NCBI GenBank assembly: GCA_015485375.1
Contig: WFTU01000134.1
Coordinates: 1-7,471, forward strand
Reading direction: 5' to 3'
DNA length: 7,471 nucleotides
Source of the DNA: Paracoccaceae bacterium
GTDB lineage: Bacteria; Pseudomonadota; Alphaproteobacteria; Rhodobacterales; Rhodobacteraceae
Shown here: one piece after another, positions 1 through 6,978 of the stretch
Numbering within the stretch: the stretch's first letter is position 1
How the letters are laid out: each line of letters opens with the position of its first letter
Notes under the pieces: model-generated
Told to the model about the DNA's origin: nothing
Database searches by the model: none
Seen by the model: only the letters and a program-made list of their open reading frames with translations
Made by a program: the position numbers and the translations under genes

Positions 1-472
1 AGTTAAGAACGTCTTCCTCGGCCACGAAACGGTAGGAGGAATGGCAGGTGGTGCAAAGGACCATCGCGTCGCCGAGGGTGGCGAGGATTTCGTCACCGGT
101 GGCCCCGTTGGCAGCCATCTCGGCCAGCGTATCCATGGCGCGGTGGGCGTCGTAGCCCATGGTTTTGACCTCCAGCGGCAGTTTGGCGGCGAGTTGCACG
201 GATTCGTTCTGGACCGCGATCATGCCGTAGGGGGTGGCGAGATCGGGGATCGAAGCCACGTCGTCGGAAGTGGCGGCGACGATAATGGCCTGCACGGTTT
301 CCAGCAAGCCGCGCATTTCGCCCAGCACTTCGGTTTTCTCGGCGGAGGTCAGGACGACGGCGGTGCGTTCCTCGGTGCTGGTGGCGACGTTGCCGTCGTA
401 GACGAATTTATAGCCCATGAAGGCGATGAAGCCGATCAGGACGACGTTGAGAAGGTAGGAAAGTTTTGTCAT
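1..472 (-). CDS. Class II (cytochrome c'-type) c-type cytochrome, C-terminus cut by window edge
   Basis: The reading frame runs leftward from ATG at 472 and leaves the window after 157 codons without a stop, so the C-terminus is missing. Residues 140-144 are CTTCH, a covalent heme c site (CxxCH), followed by SSYR. A heme motif near the C-terminus after a helical, Ala-rich body, ending in the pattern CxxCHxxYR/FR, is the signature of class II cytochromes (c' and c-556), which form four-helix bundles in the periplasm. Only a few residues are probably lost. Residues 4-20 are hydrophobic after Lys3, which would export the protein by Sec. I see no clean AxA cleavage site, so it may stay anchored in the inner membrane. 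Met53 could be a sixth heme ligand as in c-556 proteins, but that is a guess. GAGGA at 485-481 lies 8 nt before the ATG. The gene is divergent from parC. Its redox partner is unknown; it may simply be a general periplasmic electron carrier. Confidence 0.85.
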   Translation of the reverse strand, partial: MTKLSYLLNVVLIGFIAFMGYKFVYDGNVATSTEERTAVVLTSAEKTEVLGEMRGLLETVQAIIVAATSDDVASIPDLATPYGMIAVQNESVQLAAKLPLEVKTMGYDAHRAMDTLAEMAANGATGDEILATLGDAMVLCTTCHSSYRFVAEEDVLN

Positions 473-503
473 TTTTCAGGTCCTCGGAAATGATTTAAAT
501 AAG

Positions 504-532
504 TTAATAATAACTAACTAATAAAAGGTCAA
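504..532 (-). promoter_or_regulatory. Predicted sigma70-type promoter for the class II cytochrome gene
   Basis: Read on the minus strand, TTGACC (532-527, 5 of 6 to the -35 consensus) is followed by a 17-nt spacer and TATTAA (509-504, 4 of 6 to the -10 consensus). The spacer is very AT-rich in an otherwise GC-rich window. Transcription would start near 497, giving a leader of about 25 nt that contains the ribosome binding site GAGGA (485-481), 8 nt before the start codon. No operator palindrome is evident. The same AT-rich block may also hold the parC promoter on the other strand, but I cannot pick convincing hexamers for it. Confidence 0.55.
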
Positions 533-590
533 GGCGGCAAAAGGCGTTTTCCTTCTGGACCGCAAGTTTGTCGCGCGATACACAACATTT

Positions 591-2840
591 ATGGCCAAGA
601 CGACTGACACCCCCGATATACCCGAAGGCGGCGCGATTACCGCCGAACCGTTGCGTCAGGCGCTGGGCGAGCGGTATCTGACCTATGCGCTGTCCACGAT
701 TATGAATCGCGCCTTGCCGGATGCGCGCGACGGGTTGAAGCCGGTGCATCGGCGGATCCTTTATGCCATGCGCGAGCTGAAGCTGGAGCCGAAGGGGCGC
801 TACCGGAAATCCTCGAAGATTACCGGCGACGTGATGGGGAACTATCACCCGCACGGGGATGCGGCGATTTACGATGCGCTGGCGCGACTGGCGCAGGATT
901 TCAACGTGCGCTATCCGCTGGTCGACGGGCAGGGGAATTTCGGCAATATCGACGGCGATAATCCGGCGGCCGCGCGCTATACCGAGGCGCGGATGACCGA
1001 GATGGCCGAGGCGTTGATGGTCGGGCTGTCCGAGGATTCGGTGGATTTTCGGGACAACTATGATGGCTCGCTGACCGAGCCGGTGGTGCTGCCGGCGGAG
1101 TTTCCGAACCTGCTGGCGAACGGGTCGAGCGGGATTGCCGTGGGCATGGCGACGAATATTCCGCCGCATAACGTGGGCGAGTTGTGCGATGCGGCGATCC
1201 ATCTGGTCAAGGCGCCGAATGCGCGGGACGAGACCTTGCTGGATTATATTCCGGGACCGGATTTCCCGACCGGTGGCGTACTGGTGGAGCCGCGGGAAAA
1301 TATCCTCAAGGCCTACAAAACGGGGCGCGGGTCTTTCCGGTTGCGCGCCAAGTGGGAGGTCGAGGATCTGGGGCGCGGGCAGTGGCAGATCGTGGTCACG
1401 GAGATCCCCTATCAGGTGCAGAAATCGAAGCTGATCGAGAAGATTGCGGAGCTGATCAACGCCAAGAAAATTCCGATCCTGACCGATGTGCGCGATGAAT
1501 CGGCCGAGGATATCCGCCTGATACTGGAACCGCGGGCCAAGACCGTCGATCCGGTGGTGTTGATGGAAACGCTGTTCCGGCAGAGCGATCTGGAGACGCG
1601 GTTCTCGATGAATATGAACGTGCTGATCGACGGGCTGGTGCCGGTTGTCTCCACGCTCAAGGAGGTTCTGCGGGCCTTTATTGACCACCGGCGCGAGGTG
1701 CTGTTGCGGCGCTCGAAGTTCCGGCTGGGCAAGATCGATGCGCGGCTGGAGGTGCTGGAGGGGTATATCATTGCCTTCCTCAACCTTGATCGGGTGATCG
1801 AGATTATCCGCTACGAGGACGATCCGAAGGCGATGCTGATGGCGGAGTTCGAGCTGTCGGAAGTGCAGGCGGAGGCGATCCTGAACATGCGGTTGCGCAG
1901 CCTGCGCAAGCTGGAAGAGATGGAACTGCGCAACGAGCGCGATGCGCTTCTGGTCGAGCGGGCGGAGATCGAGGACTTGCTGGATAGCGACGACCTGCAA
2001 TGGGCGAAGATTGTCGAGCAGTTGCGCGAGACGCGCAAAAAATTCGGCAAGGGCAGCGAAGGTGGCGCGCGGCGCACGGTTCTGGCTGATGCGCCGGACG
2101 TCGAGGAAGTGCCGCTGGAAGCGATGATCGAGCGGGAGCCGATTACGGTGGTCTGTTCGAAAATGGGCTGGGTGCGGGCGATGAAGGGGCATATTGCCCT
2201 CGATTCCGAATTGAAATTCAAGGACGGCGACGAGGGGCGGTTTGTGTTCCATGCGGAGACGACGGACAAGCTGCTGGCGCTCGGCAGCAACGGGCGGTTC
2301 TATACGATTGCCTGTTCCAACCTGCCCGGCGGGCGCGGCATGGGAGAGCCGATCCGCCTGATCGTCGATCTGCCGAACGAGGCGGAACTGGTCGATCTGT
2401 TCATCCACAAACCGGGGCGCAAGCTGCTGCTGGCTTCCTCGGCCGGTGACGGGTTTATTGTGAACGAGGACGAGGTGCTTGCCCAGACACGCACCGGCAA
2501 GCAGGTGCTGAACGTCAAGAACGGCGCGCGGGCACTGGTGTGCCGTCCGGTCGAGGGCGATCATGTGGCCTGTGTCGGGCTGAACCGCAAGGTGCTGATC
2601 TTTCCGGTTTCGGAACTGCCGGAGCTGGGGCGTGGCAAGGGTGTGCGGATGCAGAAATATGCCGACAAGGATGGCGAATTGTCCGATGCCCGCACGTTTA
2701 CCCTGTCCGAAGGGTTGAGCTGGAAGGATCCGGCGGGGCGCACGCGCACGGAAACAGAACTGGCGGAGTGGATTGGCAAGCGGGCCGCTGCTGGGCGGAT
2801 GGCGCCGCGGGGTTTTCCGCGGGATAACAGGTTTAATTGA
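591..2840 (+). CDS. parC: DNA topoisomerase IV subunit A (ParC), complete
   Basis: A 749-residue type IIA topoisomerase A subunit that cuts and rejoins DNA, partnering with ParE (not in the window) to decatenate replicated chromosomes in the cytoplasm. The catalytic pair is Arg129-Tyr130 (in ARYTEAR), and Ile182 (in SSGIAVG) lies 52 residues later, the same spacing as GyrA Tyr122 to Ile174, the DNA-bending isoleucine. The quinolone-resistance region reads HPHGDAAIYDA (86-96), and DYIPGPDFPTGG (218-229) is a family motif. A charged helical segment at about 440-475 fits the coiled-coil arm. The C-terminal DNA-wrapping domain starts near 505 and carries only a degenerate box (GRGKG at 680-684) instead of the GyrA box QRRGGKG, so I call ParC rather than GyrA. 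Length is normal. ATG 591 is the first ATG/GTG/TTG after the in-frame stop at 522, but no good Shine-Dalgarno precedes it. Ala91 sits at the position of E. coli Ser80. Confidence 0.95.
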   Translation: MAKTTDTPDIPEGGAITAEPLRQALGERYLTYALSTIMNRALPDARDGLKPVHRRILYAMRELKLEPKGRYRKSSKITGDVMGNYHPHGDAAIYDALARLAQDFNVRYPLVDGQGNFGNIDGDNPAAARYTEARMTEMAEALMVGLSEDSVDFRDNYDGSLTEPVVLPAEFPNLLANGSSGIAVGMATNIPPHNVGELCDAAIHLVKAPNARDETLLDYIPGPDFPTGGVLVEPRENILKAYKTGRGSFRLRAKWEVEDLGRGQWQIVVTEIPYQVQKSKLIEKIAELINAKKIPILTDVRDESAEDIRLILEPRAKTVDPVVLMETLFRQSDLETRFSMNMNVLIDGLVPVVSTLKEVLRAFIDHRREVLLRRSKFRLGKIDARLEVLEGYIIAFLNLDRVIEIIRYEDDPKAMLMAEFELSEVQAEAILNMRLRSLRKLEEMELRNERDALLVERAEIEDLLDSDDLQWAKIVEQLRETRKKFGKGSEGGARRTVLADAPDVEEVPLEAMIEREPITVVCSKMGWVRAMKGHIALDSELKFKDGDEGRFVFHAETTDKLLALGSNGRFYTIACSNLPGGRGMGEPIRLIVDLPNEAELVDLFIHKPGRKLLLASSAGDGFIVNEDEVLAQTRTGKQVLNVKNGARALVCRPVEGDHVACVGLNRKVLIFPVSELPELGRGKGVRMQKYADKDGELSDARTFTLSEGLSWKDPAGRTRTETELAEWIGKRAAAGRMAPRGFPRDNRFN

Positions 2841-2893
2841 CGGGGTCGCCTGCGTTGCAATGGCGGAGGCGGCGAATTACGGTGGCGCGGTCA

Positions 2894-2910
2894 AGAGGTG
2901 AGGTTGGTTG
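2894..2910 (+). promoter_or_regulatory. Ribosome binding site that fixes the start of the TauA-like gene
   Basis: AGAGGTGAGG at 2894-2903 is a strong purine-rich Shine-Dalgarno region. It lies 7 nt before ATG 2911 but only 4 nt before the in-frame TTG at 2908, so ATG 2911 is the better start. That choice also gives a classic signal peptide beginning Met-Lys-Ser. The gap from the parC stop is 70 bp and has no intrinsic terminator, so read-through from parC is possible. Confidence 0.7.
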
Positions 2911-4005
2911 ATGAAATCTGTTGTCCGTTTGGGTGTTTTGGTGCTGGCGCTGGTTGGCGTTCCGTTTGCAGCGATGGCACAGGCCGTTTTGAATATCGGG
3001 TATTTTCGCGAGTGGCCGTTGCCGGTGCTGGCGGCCAAGGCTGACGGTTTCGGGCCGGATGCGGGTGTTTCTGTGAAATGGCGGGCTTTCGACAACAGTC
3101 GGGCGATGACCTCGGCTCTTGCGGCGGGGGACATTGATGTGGCGCTGTCTTTGGGGATTGTGCCGGTCATGGTTGCCAAACTCGCGGGCGAGGATGTGGA
3201 GATTGTCGATATTGCGGTGACCTATCCGGATAGTCTGGGCTGTGTCGTGCGCGCCGGTTTGGGGGTGACGAAGGCGGATCCCTCGGCGCTGGCGGGGGCG
3301 AAGGCGGCTTTGCCGGTCGGGACGATTGTGCATTTCGGGTTGTTGCGGCAGCTCTCGGCGCTGGGTGTGGACGCGGCGGGGCTGCAGTTGTTGGATATGT
3401 CGCCCAAGCAGGCGGCGACGGCGCTGGGGCAGGACAGGGTGGATGTGGCCTGCGCCTGGGGCAGTGTATATGCGGGGATGAAAACGCTGGGGCCGTCGTT
3501 GAATGATCTGGCGGGTGCGGGGAATATCGCGTTTGATGCAGTGGTCACACGGGCGGCGTTTGCCAGGGAAAATGCGGATGCGCTGGCGCTGTTCCTGAAA
3601 GCGATGTCGGAGGAGACGGAATCTTATCGCGCCGATCCGGCAGGGCGTTTGCCGGTTATTGCCGAGCAGGCAGGTATGACGGAGGCCGCCGCGCGCAAGA
3701 CACTGGGCGGGTTCGGGTTTCCGCCGCTGGAGGCGCGGCTGGGGGCGGAGTGGCTTGGCGGCGGGGTCTCGCGGCGGCTGGAGGAGCTGGCGGTGTTTCT
3801 GGTGGCGCAATCTACGCTGGATAAAACGCCTGAGGGGCTGGATACGCTGGTAAACGCCGAATATCTGCAGGCGGCCCGGGCGCTGATTGTGGCGGAAATC
3901 GAGGCGGCGCGGGCGGCGGAACAGGCCGCTGCAGAAGCCGCGGCGGCCGAAGCTGCGGCGGCTGCGGAAGCGGCAGGCGAGGCGACACCCGCACCGGCGG
4001 AATAG
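2911..4005 (+). CDS. TauA-like periplasmic substrate-binding protein (taurine/sulfonate family) with Ala/Glu-rich tail
   Basis: A 364-residue secreted binding protein. Residues 1-23 form a Sec signal peptide with cleavage predicted after Ala-Met-Ala (21-23); there is no lipobox cysteine. The mature part resembles E. coli TauA along its length when compared from memory: WRAFDNSRAMTSALAAGDID matches the TauA stretch WRKFDSG...ALASGD, and later VGTIVHFGLLRQL and the VACAWGSVYAGMKTLG region match TauA's THYSLLAAL and AYVWAPAVNALEKDG. In TauABC systems this protein delivers taurine or a related sulfonate to an inner-membrane ABC importer. No permease or ATPase gene is in the window, so its transporter is elsewhere or just one part of it is kept here. 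It is about 40 residues longer than TauA because of a low-complexity tail (326-364). The nearby sulfite dehydrogenase supports a sulfonate link, but the ligand cannot be read from sequence; other nitrate/sulfonate/aromatic ligands remain possible. Glycine codons favour GGG, unlike soeA. Confidence 0.85.
   Translation: MKSVVRLGVLVLALVGVPFAAMAQAVLNIGYFREWPLPVLAAKADGFGPDAGVSVKWRAFDNSRAMTSALAAGDIDVALSLGIVPVMVAKLAGEDVEIVDIAVTYPDSLGCVVRAGLGVTKADPSALAGAKAALPVGTIVHFGLLRQLSALGVDAAGLQLLDMSPKQAATALGQDRVDVACAWGSVYAGMKTLGPSLNDLAGAGNIAFDAVVTRAAFARENADALALFLKAMSEETESYRADPAGRLPVIAEQAGMTEAAARKTLGGFGFPPLEARLGAEWLGGGVSRRLEELAVFLVAQSTLDKTPEGLDTLVNAEYLQAARALIVAEIEAARAAEQAAAEAAAAEAAAAAEAAGEATPAPAE
3886..4002 (+). 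repeat. Low-complexity Ala/Glu-coding tract at the 3' end of the TauA-like gene
   Basis: The last 39 codons are made almost entirely of GCN (Ala) and GAA/GAG (Glu), ending in TPAPAE. The DNA is a run of imperfect GCG/GCC/GCT and GAA units prone to slippage. The encoded segment would form a charged helix and lies beyond the point where E. coli TauA ends. The Gly/Pro break at the end suggests a flexible terminus. Confidence 0.8.
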
Positions 4006-4045
4006 GCTTGGCGCAACTTTTTTTGCGATGGGCGTATTTGCGCAC

Positions 4046-4076
4046 TTGGCTTTCGTCGCGAATACCATCATAAATT
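4046..4076 (+). promoter_or_regulatory. Possible soeA promoter region (weak prediction)
   Basis: This part of the tauA-like/soeA gap becomes AT-rich. TTGGCT (4046-4051) could be a -35 element with CATAAA (4069-4074, 17-nt spacer) or TAAATT (4071-4076, 19-nt spacer) as the -10, each 4 of 6 matches. A second -10-like TATAAA sits at 4083-4088 without a clear -35. Either start would place the hairpin at 4092-4111 in or at the front of the soeA leader. I see no FNR-type or other obvious operator. Confidence 0.3.
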
Positions 4077-4091
4077 AGCATATATAAATAT

Positions 4092-4120
4092 ACGCCCTTT
4101 CTAAAGGGGCGTTTTGTTTT
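4092..4120 (+). terminator. Intrinsic (Rho-independent) terminator between the TauA-like gene and soeA
   Basis: CGCCCTTT (4093-4100) pairs with AAGGGGCG (4104-4111) around the 3-nt loop CTA; one of the eight pairs is T-G, and A4092-T4112 can extend the stem. TTTTGTTTT follows directly (4112-4120). This is a typical terminator shape for transcription from the left, and it would end transcripts of the TauA-like gene and possibly parC. It lies 87 bp after that gene's stop and ends 20 bp before the soeA start. Confidence 0.8.
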
Positions 4121-4123
4121 AAC

Positions 4124-4130
4124 GGGAGGG
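4124..4130 (+). promoter_or_regulatory. Ribosome binding site of soeA
   Basis: GGGAGGG lies 10 nt before ATG 4141, directly after the T-tract of the terminator hairpin. The spacing is slightly long but acceptable. Its closeness to the hairpin means that any transcript reaching soeA from upstream must pass the terminator. Confidence 0.6.
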
Positions 4131-4140
4131 CGGTCAGACC

Positions 4141-6978
4141 ATGACCATACATCAACAGCCTGCGCTGGACACCTCGCCCGAGGTCAGCGACGAAATCCGC
4201 CGGACCACATGTTACATGTGTGCCTGCCGTTGCGGAATCAACGTCCATATGAAGGACGGCAAGGTCAAGTATATCGAGGGCAACAAGGATCATCCGGTGA
4301 ACCAGGGCGTTCTGTGCGCCAAGGGGTCCGCCGGCATCATGCAGCATTACGCACCGTCACGTCTGCGCGCCCCGATGAAACGGGTCGGCGAGCGTGGCGA
4401 AGGCAAGTTCGAGGAGATTTCCTGGGACGAGGCGCTGGAAATCGCGACCGGATGGTTGAAACCCATCCGCGAGGAAGCCCCTGAAAAACTGGCGTTTTTC
4501 ACCGGCCGCGACCAGTCGCAGAGCTTCACCGGCTGGTGGGCGCAGGCCTATGGCACGCCGAACTATGCCGCGCACGGCGGCTTCTGTTCGGTGAATATGG
4601 CCGCTGGCGGCATCTACACCATGGGCGGCGCTTTCTGGGAATTCGGCGCGCCCGACTGGGACCGCACCAAGCTGTTCATGATTTTCGGCGTGGCCGAGGA
4701 TCACGATTCCAATCCGATCAAGATCGGGCTGGGCAAGCTGAAAAAACGCGGCGCGAAAGTCATCGGCGTGAACCCGATCCGCTCCGGCTATAACGCCATT
4801 GCGGACGAGTGGGTCGGCATTACGCCGGGCACCGACGGGCTGTTCATTCTGGCGATGATTCACGAGCTGCTGAAGTCCGGCAACGTCGATATCGACTATC
4901 TGATTCGCTACACCAACATGCCGTTTCTGGTTAATCAGGACGAAAACAGCGATGAATTCGGCCTGTTCCTGCGCGACAAGGACGGCAAGGAACTGGTCTG
5001 GGACCGCGTGAAAAACGCTCCTGCTGCCTGGGATACCAAAGGTGTCAAACCGGCGATGCAGGGCGAATACGAAGTAGACGGCGTCAAAGGCACCCCCGCC
5101 TTCATGCTGCTGGCCGACAAATATCTGGGCGAGGAATACACGCCGGATTCCGTTGCCGAGCGTTGCGGTATTCCGGCCGACCGTATCCGCAAAATCGCTG
5201 CGGAACTGGCACATGTCGCGTTCGAGGAAGAAATCGTTCTGGATCGCCCGTGGACCGATTTCCGTGGCGAAAAGCACGACAAGATGATCGGGCGGCCTGT
5301 GTCGTTCCATTCCATGCGCGGAATTTCGGCACACTCGAACGGCTTCCAGACCGCGCGCGCGCTGCACATCCTGCAGATTCTGCTCGGCTCGGTCGAGGTT
5401 CCGGGTGGCTTCCGTTTCAAACCGCCCTATCCGAAACCGGTTTCGGCGCATCCGAAGCCGCATTTCAAGGCGACTCCGGGCCAGCCGCTCAATGGCCCGC
5501 ATCTGGGCTATCCGCAGGGGCCGGAGGATCTGGGCCTTGACGAAAACGGCAAGGCGATCCGCATCGACAAGGCGTTCACATGGGAAAACCCGCTCAGCCC
5601 GCACGGTCTGATGCATATGGTGATTTCCAACGCGCACGCGGGTGATCCGTATAAAATCGACACGCTGTTCATGTTCATGGCGAATATGAGCTGGAACTCG
5701 TCGATGAACACCTCCGAAGTCATGGATATGCTGCGGGACAAGGATGAAAACGGCGAACACGTCATTCCGCACATCATCTATTCCGACAGCTATTCCTCGG
5801 AAATGGTGGCTTTCGCCGACCTGATCCTGCCGGATACGACCTATCTGGAGCGGCATGACTGTATCTCGCTGCTCGATCGCCCGATCTGCGAGGCCGACGC
5901 GGTGGCGGATTCGATCCGCTGGCCGGTGGTCGAACCGGATCGCGATGTGCAGGGCTTCCAGACCACGCTGCTGCAGCTTGGCGTGAAGCTCGGCCTGCCG
6001 GGCATGGTGAACGAGGACGGCTCCGCGAAATACAAGGACTATGCCGACTATATCCAGATGCACGAGCGTCGCCCGGGCGTCGGCCCGCTGGCCGGTTTCC
6101 GTGGCAAGGACGGCAAGGGCAAAGGCCGTGGAGAGCCGAACCCGAACCAGATTCAGGCCTATATCGACAACGGCGGTTTCTGGATCGACCATATTCCGGA
6201 GGATTCGGCCTACTACAAACCGTGGAACGCCGGATATCAGGACTGGGCCGTGGAGCGCGGCATCTTCGATGCACCGCAACCCTATGTGTTCACGGTCTAT
6301 CAGGAGATCATCCAGAAATTCCGTCTGGCCGCCGAAGGCAAAGGCGACATCCAGCCGCCCGAACATCTGCGCGAGCAGGTGCGCATGGCGATGGACCCGC
6401 TTCCGATCTGGTATGAACCCTTCGAGCAAGCCATTGTGGACAATGATGAATATCCGATCCACGCCCTGACACAGCGCCCGATGGCGATGTATCACAGCTG
6501 GGGTACGCAGAACGCATGGTTGCGCCAGATACACGGGCATAACCCGCTCTATGTGCCGACCGAGGTTTGGGAAAAACACGGCTTCAAGGATGGTGACTGG
6601 GCGAAAGTGACCTCGCATCATGGCGAGATCACCGTGCCGGTGGCCCTGATGGAAGCACTGAATTCCAAAACCATCTGGACATGGAACGCCATCGGCAAAC
6701 GCAAGGGGGCCTGGGCGTTGCAGAACAACGCGCCGGAAACCACCAAGGGCTTCCTGCTGAACCATCTGATTCACGAGTTGCTGCCCTCCAAGGGTGACGG
6801 CATGCGCTGGAACAACTCCGATCCGGTGACCGGTCAGGCCGCATGGTTCGACCTGCGCGTCAAGATGGAGCGGGTCGATCCGCCACCGGACCTGCAATCC
6901 GAACCCACCTTCGAGCCGCAGGAATCCCCTGTCGGCCAAGGCCCTGCAAATGTTGAATACGGGAAGGAATGGACATGA
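4141..6978 (+). CDS. soeA: Sulfite dehydrogenase (quinone), molybdopterin-containing catalytic subunit SoeA
   Basis: A 945-residue member of the DMSO reductase superfamily (complex iron-sulfur molybdoenzymes). The N-terminal 4Fe-4S site is Cys24, Cys27, Cys31 and Cys59 (CYMCACRC, then LCAKG). Residues from about 76 to 600 form the molybdopterin oxidoreductase core; Cys149 in GGFCSVN is at the place where polysulfide/thiosulfate reductase relatives carry the Mo-ligand cysteine. From about 770 on (EYPIHALTQRP, then GHNPLYVP) comes the C-terminal dinucleotide-binding domain. A Gly/Lys-rich loop lies near 652-667. There is no twin-arginine signal, so the subunit should stay in the cytoplasm, as established for SoeABC of Allochromatium vinosum and unlike periplasmic Psr/Phs enzymes. 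SoeABC oxidises sulfite to sulfate and passes electrons to quinone. The ATGA overlap with a four-cluster ferredoxin subunit fits a soeABC operon. Substrate identity is inferred from family resemblance; a polysulfide or thiosulfate reductase role is the main alternative. Confidence 0.85.
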   Translation: MTIHQQPALDTSPEVSDEIRRTTCYMCACRCGINVHMKDGKVKYIEGNKDHPVNQGVLCAKGSAGIMQHYAPSRLRAPMKRVGERGEGKFEEISWDEALEIATGWLKPIREEAPEKLAFFTGRDQSQSFTGWWAQAYGTPNYAAHGGFCSVNMAAGGIYTMGGAFWEFGAPDWDRTKLFMIFGVAEDHDSNPIKIGLGKLKKRGAKVIGVNPIRSGYNAIADEWVGITPGTDGLFILAMIHELLKSGNVDIDYLIRYTNMPFLVNQDENSDEFGLFLRDKDGKELVWDRVKNAPAAWDTKGVKPAMQGEYEVDGVKGTPAFMLLADKYLGEEYTPDSVAERCGIPADRIRKIAAELAHVAFEEEIVLDRPWTDFRGEKHDKMIGRPVSFHSMRGISAHSNGFQTARALHILQILLGSVEVPGGFRFKPPYPKPVSAHPKPHFKATPGQPLNGPHLGYPQGPEDLGLDENGKAIRIDKAFTWENPLSPHGLMHMVISNAHAGDPYKIDTLFMFMANMSWNSSMNTSEVMDMLRDKDENGEHVIPHIIYSDSYSSEMVAFADLILPDTTYLERHDCISLLDRPICEADAVADSIRWPVVEPDRDVQGFQTTLLQLGVKLGLPGMVNEDGSAKYKDYADYIQMHERRPGVGPLAGFRGKDGKGKGRGEPNPNQIQAYIDNGGFWIDHIPEDSAYYKPWNAGYQDWAVERGIFDAPQPYVFTVYQEIIQKFRLAAEGKGDIQPPEHLREQVRMAMDPLPIWYEPFEQAIVDNDEYPIHALTQRPMAMYHSWGTQNAWLRQIHGHNPLYVPTEVWEKHGFKDGDWAKVTSHHGEITVPVALMEALNSKTIWTWNAIGKRKGAWALQNNAPETTKGFLLNHLIHELLPSKGDGMRWNNSDPVTGQAAWFDLRVKMERVDPPPDLQSEPTFEPQESPVGQGPANVEYGKEWT
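6962..6978 (+). promoter_or_regulatory. Translational coupling junction soeA-soeB
   Basis: The soeB start ATG (6975-6977) overlaps the soeA stop TGA (6976-6978) in ATGA. The ribosome binding site AAGGA (6964-6968), inside the soeA coding end, is 6 nt upstream. This arrangement couples translation of the two subunits and helps keep their amounts balanced. Confidence 0.8.

Noticed and set aside
41..493. A 150-codon plus-strand frame over the cytochrome gene
   Set aside because: It is a Gly/His-rich shadow. The minus-strand frame over the same bases has a hydrophobic N-terminus, a CxxCH heme site and a good ribosome binding site.
504..2564. A 686-codon open frame on the minus strand opposite parC
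   Set aside because: It is antisense to a complete, motif-rich ParC. Its protein is dominated by Arg, Gln, His, Leu and Pro, typical of an antisense shadow in GC-rich DNA, and has no recognisable domain.
2805..2822. An inverted repeat, CCGCGG-GGTTTT-CCGCGG, at the end of parC
   Set aside because: The 6-bp stem lies inside the coding sequence and is not followed by a T-run, so it does not qualify as an intrinsic terminator. CCGCGG is also its own complement and common in such GC-rich DNA.
2860..2901. A 13-codon mini-ORF between parC and the TauA-like gene
   Set aside because: It has a start and stop but no ribosome binding site, and it ends inside the downstream gene's own ribosome binding site. 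Chance is a sufficient explanation.
4011..4043. GCGCAA (4011-4016) able to pair with TTGCGC (4038-4043), plus a 7-T run
   Set aside because: The stem is short, the loop is long, and the T-run lies within the loop rather than after the stem. It is not a convincing terminator or operator.
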